From positions 1 through 64,000 of the forward strand of contig NZ_JANFAU010000013.1 of NCBI RefSeq assembly GCF_026130605.1: 64,000 nt of DNA, in the 5' to 3' direction. The notes below the pieces were generated by a model. It searched no databases, was not told the DNA's origin, and worked only from the letters and a program-made list of their open reading frames with translations. Position numbers and translations under genes: made by a program. This stretch comes from Sphingomonas lycopersici (GTDB lineage Bacteria; Pseudomonadota; Alphaproteobacteria; Sphingomonadales; Sphingomonadaceae). This document shows positions 33,293 through 42,841 of this stretch, in pieces (the stretch's first letter is position 1; the number at the start of each line of letters is the position of its first letter).

Positions 33293-34384
33293 ATGCCAGT
33301 CAATATCCAGCGCACCCTGATCGGCGACGAAGGGCTGACCCCCACCAGCCACGCCGGCCTGACCTTTCCCTTCGGCGAGCGCGGGCCGCTGCCGGGCGAG
33401 CTGCTCACCGTGGCGGAGGGTATCCGCTGGTGGCGCGTGCCGATGTCGGGCCCGCTCAAGCACGTCAACGGGCTGATCCTCGACGATGGCGACGGCGCCG
33501 CGATGGCGATCGATACCGGCACCGCCTCGCCGCGTTCGACCGAGGCGTGGAACACGATCCTCGACGGCCCGCTCGCGGGGACGCGGATCTCGCGGGTGCT
33601 CGGCACCCACCTTCATCCCGATCATATCGGCCTCGCCGGCTGGCTCTCGCGCCGGTTCGACGACGCGCCGCTGGTGATGACGCGCACCGAATGGCTGATG
33701 GCGCGGATGCTGTCCGCCGATGCGCGTCCCGATGTGCCGCAGGAACAGCTCGATTTCTGGCGCGGTGCGGGGTGGGACGAGGCGCAGGTGGCGCGCGGCG
33801 CCGGGGCGGGCTGGTCCAATTTCGCCAAGATGATCTCGCGGCTGCCGCTGCGCTACCACCGCATCCGCGACGGCGAGACGCTGCGCATCGGCGGCGCCGA
33901 CTGGCAGGTCGTCACCGGCACCGGGCACAGCCCCGAACATGCCTGCCTCGTCGATTATGAGCGGCATATCCTCATTTCCGGGGATCAGGTGTTGCCGCGG
34001 ATCAGCTCGAACGTTTCGATCCACGCCAGCCAGATCAACGACGATCCGCTCGGCGACTGGCTCGAATCGATCGCCAAGTTCAAGCAATTGCCCGATGACC
34101 TGCTCGTCCTGCCGGGGCATGGCGACCCGTTCTACGGGCTTCATGCGCGGCTCGATGCGCTCGATCGCGAACATCGCGAGCGGCTCGATGCGCTGGTCGA
34201 TCTGATGGCCGAAGGGCCGCTGCGCGCGGTCGATTGCTTCGCCACATTGTTCCGCCGGCCGATCGGCCCCGAGGTGATCGGCATGGCGACCGGCGAGGCG
34301 CTCGCGCATCTGCGCCGGCTGGAGATCGAGGGGCGCGCGATCTGCGAGACGCGCGACGGCGTGTGGTGGTTCGCCCGGGCCTGA
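33293..34384 (+). CDS. Metallo-beta-lactamase fold hydrolase
   Basis: A 363-residue MBL-fold protein with the metal motif THLHPDHIGLAG (HxHxDH), a second His in GTGHSPEHACL, an Asp in ISGDQVLP, and a third His in PGHGDPF. The C-terminal ~100 residues are helical, as in the LACTB2/RNase-Z-unrelated subgroup of this fold. Possible roles include thioester or lactone hydrolysis. ATG at 33293 is chosen, though GTG at 33257 is in frame; neither has a convincing ribosome binding site. Confidence 0.83.
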   Translation: MPVNIQRTLIGDEGLTPTSHAGLTFPFGERGPLPGELLTVAEGIRWWRVPMSGPLKHVNGLILDDGDGAAMAIDTGTASPRSTEAWNTILDGPLAGTRISRVLGTHLHPDHIGLAGWLSRRFDDAPLVMTRTEWLMARMLSADARPDVPQEQLDFWRGAGWDEAQVARGAGAGWSNFAKMISRLPLRYHRIRDGETLRIGGADWQVVTGTGHSPEHACLVDYERHILISGDQVLPRISSNVSIHASQINDDPLGDWLESIAKFKQLPDDLLVLPGHGDPFYGLHARLDALDREHRERLDALVDLMAEGPLRAVDCFATLFRRPIGPEVIGMATGEALAHLRRLEIEGRAICETRDGVWWFARA

Positions 34385-34395
34385 GATCACCCGAT

Positions 34396-34420
34396 CGTCA
34401 CCCCGGCCTCGATCCGGGGG
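34396..34420. repeat. Degenerate GTCACCCCGG hairpin repeat
   Basis: CACCCCGG pairs partly with CCGGGGG around a CCTCGAT loop, 12 bases after the MBL gene. Only a half unit compared with 33189. Confidence 0.5.
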
Positions 34421-34495
34421 CGATCCAAGTGCTTCCATATCGGCCCTACCTCATTATGATCCGCCCGCCGCCGGGGGGCGAATCGGAGTGTGGTT

Positions 34496-35377
34496 ATGAC
34501 CGATCCGTCGCTGCGCGATCGCGCCGTCCGGCTGTATGACGCCTATACCCACGAGCATCGCGATCGCCGCACCCTGCTGCGCGAGATGACCGCGCTGGCC
34601 GGGTCGGTCGCGGCGGCCGAGGCGTTGATCGCCGGGATCGGGGCCGCGCCTGCCGCCGCGTCGATCACGCCGCCCGACGATGCCCGGCTGATTACCCGCA
34701 CGGTTCACGCCACCGCGGCGGGCAAGCCCTCGATCGTCTATCTCGCGCGGCCCAAGACCGGCGGCAAACCGCTCGGCACGGTGATGGTGATCCACGAGAA
34801 TCGCGGGCTCAACGATCATATCCGCGATGTCGCGCGGCGCGTCGCGCTGGCCGGTTTCCGCGTCGTCGCGCCCGATTTCCTCGGCCCGCAGGGCGGGACC
34901 CCCGCCAATGAGGATCGTGCGCGCGACATGATCGCCCACGCCGATTACGATCTGGTCATCGCGCAGGGGCTGGAGATCCTTGCCGAAGCCAAGAAAGGCG
35001 CGGCGACCAGCGGGAAGGGCGGTATCGTCGGTTTCTGCTGGGGCGGCGCGCTGGTCGACCGGCTGGCGGTGGCGGGCGGCGCGGCGATCGACGCGGCGGT
35101 GGCCTATTACGGCCCGGCGCCGGCCCCGGCGGAGGCGGTGAAGGTCGCGGCACCGATGCTGCTCCATTATGCCGGCAAGGACGCGCGCGTCGCGCAGACC
35201 GGCGAGCCGTGGGTCGCCGCGCTCAAGGCGGCGGGGAAGACGGTCGAGGCGTTCACCTATTCCGGGGTCGATCACGCCTTCAACAACGACACCTCGGCGG
35301 AGCGCTACAACAAGCCCGCCGCCGATCTCGCCTGGGGGCGCACGATCGCCTTCCTGCACAAATATCTTGACGCCTGA
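34496..35377 (+). CDS. Dienelactone hydrolase family protein
   Basis: A 293-residue alpha/beta hydrolase of the dienelactone hydrolase family. It has VMVIHENRGLNDHIRDVARR, the nucleophile elbow GFCWGG with Cys181, an Asp in HYAGKDARV and the catalytic His in GVDHAFNND. An extra ~60-residue N-terminal helical part precedes the hydrolase core, as in the carboxymethylenebutenolidase subgroup. It hydrolyses lactones or esters; no aromatic-degradation gene is near. ATG at 34496 is eight bases after GGAG. Confidence 0.9.
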   Translation: MTDPSLRDRAVRLYDAYTHEHRDRRTLLREMTALAGSVAAAEALIAGIGAAPAAASITPPDDARLITRTVHATAAGKPSIVYLARPKTGGKPLGTVMVIHENRGLNDHIRDVARRVALAGFRVVAPDFLGPQGGTPANEDRARDMIAHADYDLVIAQGLEILAEAKKGAATSGKGGIVGFCWGGALVDRLAVAGGAAIDAAVAYYGPAPAPAEAVKVAAPMLLHYAGKDARVAQTGEPWVAALKAAGKTVEAFTYSGVDHAFNNDTSAERYNKPAADLAWGRTIAFLHKYLDA

Positions 35378-35428
35378 TGCTGCAAATGTTCCTAATTTGT
35401 TCCATGCGAATCGATAGGAGATGATGGC

Positions 35429-36049
35429 GTGAGCGACTTGATTTTCTACACCAATCCGATGTCGCGCGGGCGTGTCGCCCGCTGGATGCTGGAGGAGGTG
35501 GGCGCACCCTATGAAACGGTGGTGCTCGATTACGGCACGACGATGAAGGGGCCGGATTATCTGGCGATCAACCCGATGGGGAAGGTGCCGGCAATCGTCC
35601 ACAACGGCCGCGCGGTGACCGAGGGCGCGGCGATCGTCGCCTATCTTGCGGAGGCGTTTCCCGAGGCCGGGCTCGCGCCGACCGCGGCGGAGCGTGCCAA
35701 CTACTACCGCTGGATGTTCTTCGCCGCCGGTCCGCTCGAGGCGGTGACAGCGGACAAGGCGCTGGGGGTCGCGCCGACCGCCGATCAGCAGCGGATGGTG
35801 GGCTATGGCTCGCTCGACCATGTCGTCGACGCGCTCGAAGGGGCGGTGAAGGCCAATCCCTATATCGCGGGCGACCGCTTCACCGCGGCCGACGTGTTCG
35901 TCGGCAGCCATATCGCCTGGGGCATGCAGTTCGGCACGTTGCCGCAGCGCGATGCGTTCGACGCCTATGTCGCGCGGATCATGGGGCGCGAAGCCGCGGC
36001 GCGCGCGCGAGAGATCGATGATGCGCTGATGCCGCAGCCGGTGAGCTGA
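35429..36049 (+). CDS. Glutathione S-transferase family protein
   Basis: A 206-residue GST with TNPMSRGRVARWMLEEVGAPYE (a Ser near the thiolate position), INPMGKVPAIVHNGRAVTEGAAI, and a helical C-terminal domain with FTAADVFVGSHIAWGM. The start is GTG at 35429, with TAGGAG upstream. It follows the dienelactone hydrolase by 51 bases and is only distantly like the GST at 29772, so it is not a recent duplicate. Confidence 0.88.
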   Translation: MSDLIFYTNPMSRGRVARWMLEEVGAPYETVVLDYGTTMKGPDYLAINPMGKVPAIVHNGRAVTEGAAIVAYLAEAFPEAGLAPTAAERANYYRWMFFAAGPLEAVTADKALGVAPTADQQRMVGYGSLDHVVDALEGAVKANPYIAGDRFTAADVFVGSHIAWGMQFGTLPQRDAFDAYVARIMGREAAARAREIDDALMPQPVS

Positions 36050-36215
36050 GAGGCGGCCGGAAAATGGCGCCCCCCTTTTCCCCGTTCGCCTCGTCGCGCC
36101 GGCGCGGGCCGGGACGGCGGGGGAGCGTCATTGCCGGCGTAAAAAGTTGTGAGGCAGTTCGTGCTGCGCTGCGTCATTATCATTGCGCGCGCGGGAAACC
36201 CGCGTTGCGCGCCCG

Positions 36216-36911
36216 TCAGGCTGGGCTGGGGGGCGTTTCGGTCGAGGAGATGACGTGAAAGGGCGAGCGCTCCTTAGTCCGTGCGATCAGCGCATCGAGT
36301 TCGCGCTCGATGATCGTGCTCAGTTGCGCGCACAACCGCCGGAAATCGCGCCCCTGTTGCGCGGTGACGACGATCCACTGGCACAGCCCGCCGCCCAAGG
36401 TGTTGATCAGATCGGCAAGATCGGCGCGCGCCGTGGCATAGCGGTCGCCCGGGGCGCAGGCGGCGAGCGCGGTGAGCAGGGTATTCTGGATCTGGTCGCT
36501 CAGCGTCGCCAGCACCGCGGCGATGCGCGGATTGCGCGCGGATTCGGCCATGATCTCGGGCATCAGCCGATAGCCCTCGAAATCGTCGCTATAGCTGACG
36601 AAAGTGAGGATCCACGCGCGGATGCCGGCGATGTCGCCGACGCGGATCGCATGATCGAGCGCGGCCTCGTCGAGAAAGCGCGACAGGTCGCGCGCGGCGA
36701 TCGCGGCGACAATGTCTTCCTTGGACGCGAAGTCGCGGTAGATCTGGCCGACCTTGACCCCGGAGGCGCTGGCGATCTGCGCCACGCCGGTGCCGTGGAA
36801 TCCGTTTTCGATGAACAAACGGCGCGATATTTCAAGGATATGCGCGCGCCGTTGCGCGGCTCGGCTGGAACGGTCGTCGATGCTGCAGCGCAAAAATTTT
36901 CCTCCGTTCAT
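36216..36911 (-). CDS. TetR-family repressor of the RND efflux operon
   Basis: A 231-residue TetR regulator. The N-terminal helix-turn-helix is RAHILEISRRLFIENGFHGTGVAQIASASGVKVGQIYRDFASKEDI (residues ~22-67), with a helical ligand-binding C-terminal domain. It is divergent from the RND genes, with a perfect 20-base palindrome between, so it most likely represses both itself and the pump until a drug binds. ATG at 36911 is preferred to one at 36959, which lies almost on the operator. Confidence 0.9.
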   Translation of the reverse strand: MNGGKFLRCSIDDRSSRAAQRRAHILEISRRLFIENGFHGTGVAQIASASGVKVGQIYRDFASKEDIVAAIAARDLSRFLDEAALDHAIRVGDIAGIRAWILTFVSYSDDFEGYRLMPEIMAESARNPRIAAVLATLSDQIQNTLLTALAACAPGDRYATARADLADLINTLGGGLCQWIVVTAQQGRDFRRLCAQLSTIIERELDALIARTKERSPFHVISSTETPPSPA

Positions 36912-36962
36912 GGATCTTTCGGGCTTGCTCTCAATTATGGGCGGGCGTATCTGGCGCAAATT

Positions 36963-36982
36963 GTGAGTGATCGATCACTCAC
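36963..36982. promoter_or_regulatory. Perfect 20-base palindromic operator between tetR and the RND operon
   Basis: GTGAGTGATCGATCACTCAC is an exact palindrome in the 98-base divergent gap, 51 bases from the tetR start and 27 from the adaptor start. AT-rich TAGCATAAA follows at about 36987 as a possible -10 for the pump genes. TetR-type repressors bind such sites as dimers, so this is the expected operator; an autoregulatory role for tetR follows from its position. Confidence 0.8.
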
Positions 36983-37009
36983 GCATTAGCATAAAAATCG
37001 GGGACGTTC

Positions 37010-38173
37010 ATGAGGAAATTCGCGCCTGCCCTTGCGGCCGTGCTGCTGCTTTCCGCCTGCGGCCAGGGTGCCGCACCGCAGCAGCAGGGACCGGCCGAGG
37101 TGAGCGTCGTCACCGTGCGGACCCAGCCGGTGACGCTGACCACCGAGCTGCCGGGCCGCACCGTGGCCTATGAAAGCTCGGACGTCCGGCCGCAGGTCAA
37201 CGGGCTGATCCTCGCGCGATTGTTCGAGGAGGGCGATCAGGTGCGCCAGGGGCAGCCGCTCTACCGCATCGATCCGCAGCCCTATCAGGCCTCGGTGGCC
37301 AGCGCGCGCGCCGCGCTGGGCCGCGCGCATGCCGCGATCGCCTCGACCGCCGCGCTCGCGCGGCGCTATGGCGAGCTGGTCAAGATCAACGCGATCGCCC
37401 GGCAGGATTATGAGAATGCGGTGACGCAGGCGCAGCAGGCGCGCGCCGATGTTGCCGCGCAGGAAGCCGCGCTGCGCACCGCGCAGATCGATCTGGCGCG
37501 GACCACGATCCGCGCGCCGATTTCCGGGCGGATCGGGCGGTCCGATTTCACCACCGGTGCCCTGGTCACCGCGGCGCAGGCCAATGCGCTGACGACGATC
37601 CAGCGGCTCGATCCGATCTATGTCGACGTCCAGCAATCGAGCGCCGAGGTGCTCAAGCTCCGGCAGCGGATCATGGCCGGCGAGATCGCGCGCGAGGGCG
37701 GCGCGGCGCGCGTCCAGCTCAAGCTTGAGGACGGTTCGGTCTATCCGATCGAGGGCGAGCTGAAGTTCACCGACGTGACGGTCGATCCGACTACCGGCAG
37801 CCAGGCGATCCGCATCCGCTTCGCCAATCCGAAGGGGTTGCTGCTGCCCGGCATGTACGTCCGCGCGCAATTGGTCGAAGGGACCAAGGCCGAGGGGATA
37901 TTGGTGCCGCAGCGCGCCGTCGGGCGCGACGATCGCGGCCATGCGACGGTGATGGTCGTCGGGCAGGGCAACAAGGTCGAACAGCGCCAGCTCGAAACGT
38001 CGCGGACGGTGGGCGATTCGTGGCTGGTCACCGGCGGGATCAAGCCGGGCGACCGGGTGATCATCGAGGGCGGCATGATGCTCCAGCCGGGGATGCCGGT
38101 GAAGCCGGTGCCTTATTCGCCCAAGGCGGCGTCGGCGGGCAAGCCGGCCGCCGCGCCGGCGCAGGCGAAGTAA
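37010..38173 (+). CDS. RND efflux periplasmic adaptor (AcrA/MexA type)
   Basis: A 387-residue membrane-fusion lipoprotein that links the inner-membrane pump to the outer-membrane channel. The signal ends in the lipobox LSAC with Cys17. Next come the barrel-sandwich half (VRPQVNGLILARLFEEGDQV), a coiled-coil hairpin with ALARRYGELVKINAIARQDYE, DLARTTIRAPISGRIG, and beta-barrel and membrane-proximal parts with LLPGMYVRAQL. It begins the three-gene operon; the permease starts six bases after its stop. Confidence 0.95.
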   Translation: MRKFAPALAAVLLLSACGQGAAPQQQGPAEVSVVTVRTQPVTLTTELPGRTVAYESSDVRPQVNGLILARLFEEGDQVRQGQPLYRIDPQPYQASVASARAALGRAHAAIASTAALARRYGELVKINAIARQDYENAVTQAQQARADVAAQEAALRTAQIDLARTTIRAPISGRIGRSDFTTGALVTAAQANALTTIQRLDPIYVDVQQSSAEVLKLRQRIMAGEIAREGGAARVQLKLEDGSVYPIEGELKFTDVTVDPTTGSQAIRIRFANPKGLLLPGMYVRAQLVEGTKAEGILVPQRAVGRDDRGHATVMVVGQGNKVEQRQLETSRTVGDSWLVTGGIKPGDRVIIEGGMMLQPGMPVKPVPYSPKAASAGKPAAAPAQAK

Positions 38174-38179
38174 TCCCCG

Positions 38180-41100
38180 ATGGCACGCTTTTTCATCGAC
38201 AGACCCATTTTCGCATGGGTCATCGCGATCATCATGATGCTGGCGGGCGCGATCGCGATCCGCTCGCTGCCGGTCGCGCAATTCCCCGAGATCGCGCCGC
38301 CCGCGGTGTCGATCAGCGCGGTCTATCCCGGCGCCGACGCCGAGACGCTCGAACGCACCACGACGCAGATCATCGAGCAGCAGCTCAAGGGCATCGATCA
38401 CCTGCGCTATTTCTCGTCATCCTCCTCCTCGGCGGGGACGGTGACGATCACGCTGACCTTCGAACAGGGCACCAACCCCGATATCGCGCAGGTCCAGGTG
38501 CAGAACAAATTGCAGGCCGCGACGCCGCTGTTGCCGCGCGAGGTGCAGCAGCAGGGCCTGCAGGTGCAGAAATCGTCGGCGAACTTCCTCGTCATCGTCG
38601 GGCTTTATTCGAAGGACGGCTCGCATAGCGCGACCGACCTCGCCGATATGGTGGTGTCGAAGCTGCAGGATCCGATCAGCCGGGTGAACGGCGTGGGCGA
38701 GATCCAGACCTTCGGCTCGCAATATGCGATGCGCATCTGGGTCGATCCGCTCAAGCTCAACGCCTATCAGCTGACGATCGCCGACGTCACCAACGCGGTG
38801 CAGGCGCAGAATGCGCAGGTTTCGGCGGGGCAGATCGGCGCGCAGCCGGCGCCCAAGGAGCAGATGCTCAACGCCACCGTCTCGGTCCAGTCGCGGCTGC
38901 AGACCCCCGAGCAATTCGGCGCGATCCGGCTCAAGAACGGCGCGGACGGCTCGGTGGTGCGTCTGTCGGATGTCGCGCGGGTCGAGCTGGGCGCGGAAAA
39001 TTACGGGTTCGATTCGCGGTTCAACGGCCTTCCCGCGGCGGCCTTCGGCGTCAAGCTCGCCTCCGGCGCCAATGCGCTGGCCACCGTCGACGCGGTGAAG
39101 ACGCGGGTGGCCGAGCTGTCGCGCGGGCTGCCGAGCGACGTCGCGGTCGTCTATCCTTATGACACCACGCCGTTCGTGCGGCTGTCGGTCAAGCAGGTGG
39201 TCGAGACCTTGTTCGAGGCGGTCGTCCTCGTCTTCCTCGTCATGTTCCTGTTCCTGCAGAATTTGCGCGCGACCCTGGTGCCGACGATCGCGGTGCCGGT
39301 GGTGCTGCTCGGCACCTTCGCGATGATGGCGGTCGCGGGGTTCACGATCAACACGCTGACCTTGTTCGGCATGGTGCTGGCGATCGGCCTGTTGGTCGAC
39401 GACGCGATCGTCGTGGTGGAGAATGTCGAACGGCTGATCACCACCGAGGGGCTCAGCCCGCGCGATGCGGCGCGCAAGTCGATGGACGAAATCAGCAGCG
39501 CGCTGGTCGGCATCGGCATGGTGCTCTCCGCGGTATTCCTGCCGATGGCGTTCTTCGGCGGATCGACCGGGGTGATCTATCGCCAGTTCTCGATCACGAT
39601 CGTCTCGGCGATGGTGCTGTCGGTGCTGGTCGCGCTGATCCTCACCCCGGCCTTGTGCGCGACGATCCTCAAGCCGCACGATCCGACCAAGCACGAAGGC
39701 GATGGCCTGCTCGCGCGCTTCTTCCGCTGGTTCAACGACAAGTTCGAACGCGGCCAGGTGCGCTACGAAAAGGGCGTGCGGACCACCGCGCGCAACTGGA
39801 AGCGTTCGTTCGTCCTCTATCTGCTGATCGTGGTCGGGATGGGCTTCCTGTTCTACCGGATGCCGAGCGCCTTCCTGCCCGACGAGGATCAGGGCATCGT
39901 GCTCGCGCTGGTGCAGGGGCCGTCGGGCGCGACCAGCGCGCGTACCGACAAGGGGCTCGATCTGGTGCGCAACCATTTCAGGAGCGAGCAGGGCGTCGAA
40001 TCGGTGTTCACGATCAACGGCTTCAGCTTCTCGGGGCAGGGGCAGAACGCCGGTATCGCCTTCGTCAAGCTGAAGCCGTGGGACGAGCGCCCCGGCACGG
40101 CGAACAAGGCGCAGACGATCGCCGGGCGCGCGATGGGGGCATTCTCGCAATATAAGGACGGCATGATCTTCGCGCTGGTGCCGCCGGCGGTGACCGAGCT
40201 CGGCAACGCCACCGGGTTCGACCTGCAATTGGTCGATACCGGCAACATCGGGCACGAGAAGCTCGTCCAGGCGCGCAACATGATGCTCGGCATGTCGATG
40301 CAGGACAAGCGCGTCGCGCAGGTCCGCCCGGTCAGCCTGGAAGATGCGCCGCAGCTCCGGGTCGATATCGATCAGGACAAGGCGCGCGCGCTGGGGCTCG
40401 ATCTCGCGGCGGTCAATTCGACCATCTCGACCGCCTGGGGCGGCGCCTATGTCAACGATTTCATCGATCGCGGGCGGGTGAAACGCGTCTATATCCAGGC
40501 CGACGGGCCCTATCGTCTGCGCCCCGAGGATATCGGCAGCTTCTACGTGCGCGGCGCGAACGGGCAGATGGTGCCGTTCACCGCCTTCTCGACGCTGAGC
40601 TGGGCCAATGCGCCGGTGCAGCTCACCCGCTACAACGGCCTGCCCGCGGTCGAGGTGCAGGGCGGCGCCGGCGCCGGGGTCAGCACCGGCACCGCGATGA
40701 AGGCGATGGAGGAGATGCAGGCGAAGCTGCCGCCGGGCACCGCGCTCGAATGGACCGGTCTCTCCTATGAGGAACGGCTGTCGGGCGGGCAGGCGCCGGC
40801 GCTCTATGCCCTGTCGCTGCTGATCGTGTTCCTGTGCCTCGCCGCGCTGTACGAAAGCTGGTCGGTGCCGATCTCGGTGCTGCTGGTCGTCCCGCTCGGG
40901 GTGATCGGCGCGATCATCGCCGCGACGCTGACCGGGCTCAACAACGACATCTATCTGCAGGTCGGGCTGATCACGACGATCGGCGTGTCGGCGAAGAATG
41001 CGATCCTGATCGTCGAATTCGCCGAGGAGCGGATCGCCGACGGGATGCGGCCGTTCGACGCCGCGATCGAGGCGGCGAAGCTGCGGCTGCGGCCGATCCT

Positions 41101-41344
41101 GATGACCAGCTTCGCCTTCGTGTTCGGCGTGCTGCCGCTGGCGATCTCGGCCGGCGCCGGGGCGGGCGGGCAGCATGCGATCGGCCGCTCGGTGGTCGGC
41201 GGGATGCTGTCGGCGACCGCGCTGGGGATCTTCTTCGTCCCGATGTTCTTCGTCGCGGTGCTGCGGATGTTCGGTCACGGCAAGGACGACGACCATAATG
41301 ATGACGGGGCGCCCGATGCCGCGCCGCAAGGAGTGACCGCGTGA
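38180..41344 (+). CDS. RND multidrug efflux permease (AcrB/MexB type, HAE-1)
   Basis: A 1054-residue inner-membrane proton/drug antiporter with the hydrophobe/amphiphile efflux layout: MARFFIDRPIFAWVIAIIMML (helix 1), two large periplasmic loops (residues ~30-330 and ~560-870) and 12 helices. Helix 4 carries GLLVDDAIVVVENVER with the two proton-relay Asp. It exports drugs, dyes or detergents with the flanking adaptor and channel. Downstream gene overlap is four bases (GTGA). Confidence 0.96.
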   Translation: MARFFIDRPIFAWVIAIIMMLAGAIAIRSLPVAQFPEIAPPAVSISAVYPGADAETLERTTTQIIEQQLKGIDHLRYFSSSSSSAGTVTITLTFEQGTNPDIAQVQVQNKLQAATPLLPREVQQQGLQVQKSSANFLVIVGLYSKDGSHSATDLADMVVSKLQDPISRVNGVGEIQTFGSQYAMRIWVDPLKLNAYQLTIADVTNAVQAQNAQVSAGQIGAQPAPKEQMLNATVSVQSRLQTPEQFGAIRLKNGADGSVVRLSDVARVELGAENYGFDSRFNGLPAAAFGVKLASGANALATVDAVKTRVAELSRGLPSDVAVVYPYDTTPFVRLSVKQVVETLFEAVVLVFLVMFLFLQNLRATLVPTIAVPVVLLGTFAMMAVAGFTINTLTLFGMVLAIGLLVDDAIVVVENVERLITTEGLSPRDAARKSMDEISSALVGIGMVLSAVFLPMAFFGGSTGVIYRQFSITIVSAMVLSVLVALILTPALCATILKPHDPTKHEGDGLLARFFRWFNDKFERGQVRYEKGVRTTARNWKRSFVLYLLIVVGMGFLFYRMPSAFLPDEDQGIVLALVQGPSGATSARTDKGLDLVRNHFRSEQGVESVFTINGFSFSGQGQNAGIAFVKLKPWDERPGTANKAQTIAGRAMGAFSQYKDGMIFALVPPAVTELGNATGFDLQLVDTGNIGHEKLVQARNMMLGMSMQDKRVAQVRPVSLEDAPQLRVDIDQDKARALGLDLAAVNSTISTAWGGAYVNDFIDRGRVKRVYIQADGPYRLRPEDIGSFYVRGANGQMVPFTAFSTLSWANAPVQLTRYNGLPAVEVQGGAGAGVSTGTAMKAMEEMQAKLPPGTALEWTGLSYEERLSGGQAPALYALSLLIVFLCLAALYESWSVPISVLLVVPLGVIGAIIAATLTGLNNDIYLQVGLITTIGVSAKNAILIVEFAEERIADGMRPFDAAIEAAKLRLRPILMTSFAFVFGVLPLAISAGAGAGGQHAIGRSVVGGMLSATALGIFFVPMFFVAVLRMFGHGKDDDHNDDGAPDAAPQGVTA

Positions 41345-42771
41345 CCCGCCGTTTCCGTACCCTCACCGCGCTGACCGCCGCGACCGCGCTGGCGGCGTGC
41401 AATTTCGCGCCCAAATATGTCCGGCCGGTCGGCGCGGTGCCGGCCGAGCTGCCGCAGGGCGGGCCCTATCCCGCCGCGGCGAGCGACGCGCCCGACGTCA
41501 CCAGGATCGGCTGGCGCGATTTCTTCACCGACGCGCGACTGCGCCAGGTGATCGAGACCGGGCTCGCCAACAACCGCGATCTGCGCGTCGCCGCCGCCAA
41601 CGTGCTCCAGGCGCGCGCGCAATATCATGTCCAGCGCGCCGATCTGGTGCCGTCGACCAGCATCAGCGGCGGCGCGACCTATACCAATAATGCCGCCAGC
41701 CTCGGCGGCGGCGCGGCAGCGGGGGCGGGCGGCCCGTCGAACAATCTCGAAATCTATTCGGTCAGCGCCGGTTTCTCCTCGTTCGAGCTCGATCTGTTCG
41801 GCCGGGTCCGCAATCTCAGCCGCGCGGCGCAGGAGCGCTTCTTCGCGAGCGAGGAGGCGCAGCGCTCGACGCGGATCAGCCTGATCGCGGAGATCGCGAC
41901 GGCGTGGCTGACGCTGGCTTCGGATCGCGACCAGCTCGCGCTGGCCGAGGAGACGCTCAAGGCATTCGAGCAGACGCTCGAGCTGACCCGCGCGCAATTC
42001 CGCATCGGCGTCGCCTCCGAGCTGGCCGCGCGGCAGGCCGAGACGAGCTATCAGAGCGCGCGCAACGATATCGCGACGCTGCGCACCCGGATCGCGCAGG
42101 ATCAGAATGCGCTCAACCTGCTCGCCGGGACGACCATCCCCGCGGATCAGCTGCCCGCCGGGCTCGATGCCGGGAAGGTGACGCTCGACGCGCTGCCCGC
42201 CGATCTGTCGTCGCAGGTGTTGTTGCGCCGCCCCGATGTGTTGCAGGCCGAGCATCAGCTGATCGCGTCGAACGCCGATATCGGCGCGGCGCGCGCGGCG
42301 TTCTTCCCCAAGATTTCGCTGACCGCGACGCTCGGCACGATCTCGACCGCGCTCTCGGGGCTGTTCGCCGGAGGGAGCTTCACCTACACCGGCGCGCCGA
42401 GCGCGGCGCTGCCGCTGTTCGACGGCGGGCGCAACGCGGCCAACCTCGCTTATGCCAAGGCGTCGCAGCAGGCGGCGGTCGCGACCTATGAAAAGGCGGT
42501 GCAGACCGCGTTCAAGGAGGTCGCCGACGCGCTGGCGACGCGCGGGACGATCGGCGAACAGGTCACCGCGCAAAATGCACGGGTCGAGGCGGCCAATGTC
42601 GCGGCGAATCTGTCCGACGCGCGCTATCGCGCCGGGGTCGATTCGTTCCTCACCGCGCTCGATGCACAGCGCACCGCTTATGCCGCACGCCAGCAGCTCC
42701 AGACGACGCGGCTTGCCCGCGCGAGCAATCTGGTCGAGCTCTATCGCGCGCTGGGGGGCGGGCTGGAGTAA
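41341..42771 (+). CDS. RND efflux outer-membrane channel lipoprotein (OprM/NodT family)
   Basis: A 476-residue TolC-like outer-membrane factor with lipobox LAAC (Cys20), FAPKYVRP at the mature start, and the two OEP repeats that form the barrel and alpha-tunnel (YHVQRADLVPSTSISGG; RRPDVLQAEHQLIASNADIGAARAAFFPKISL). It completes the pump. GTG at 41341 overlaps the permease stop. The last gene of the operon. Confidence 0.95.
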   Translation: MTRRFRTLTALTAATALAACNFAPKYVRPVGAVPAELPQGGPYPAAASDAPDVTRIGWRDFFTDARLRQVIETGLANNRDLRVAAANVLQARAQYHVQRADLVPSTSISGGATYTNNAASLGGGAAAGAGGPSNNLEIYSVSAGFSSFELDLFGRVRNLSRAAQERFFASEEAQRSTRISLIAEIATAWLTLASDRDQLALAEETLKAFEQTLELTRAQFRIGVASELAARQAETSYQSARNDIATLRTRIAQDQNALNLLAGTTIPADQLPAGLDAGKVTLDALPADLSSQVLLRRPDVLQAEHQLIASNADIGAARAAFFPKISLTATLGTISTALSGLFAGGSFTYTGAPSAALPLFDGGRNAANLAYAKASQQAAVATYEKAVQTAFKEVADALATRGTIGEQVTAQNARVEAANVAANLSDARYRAGVDSFLTALDAQRTAYAARQQLQTTRLARASNLVELYRALGGGLE

Positions 42772-42841
42772 AAAATACTTCGCTGACTTGCCTTTTCGCG
42801 TAACAGGCATATCCTCTCTCTACGCAAAGGAGAGAGATGCG

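Noticed and set aside
36050..36215. Possible small gene between the GST and tetR
   Set aside because: Frames here have no ribosome binding site, and the text is compositionally biased; I see only a GC-rich gap.
38417..41329. 970-codon minus-strand frame opposite the RND permease
   Set aside because: It is a shadow of the GC-rich codon bias of the permease: Arg/His/Asp-rich, low complexity, no family text.
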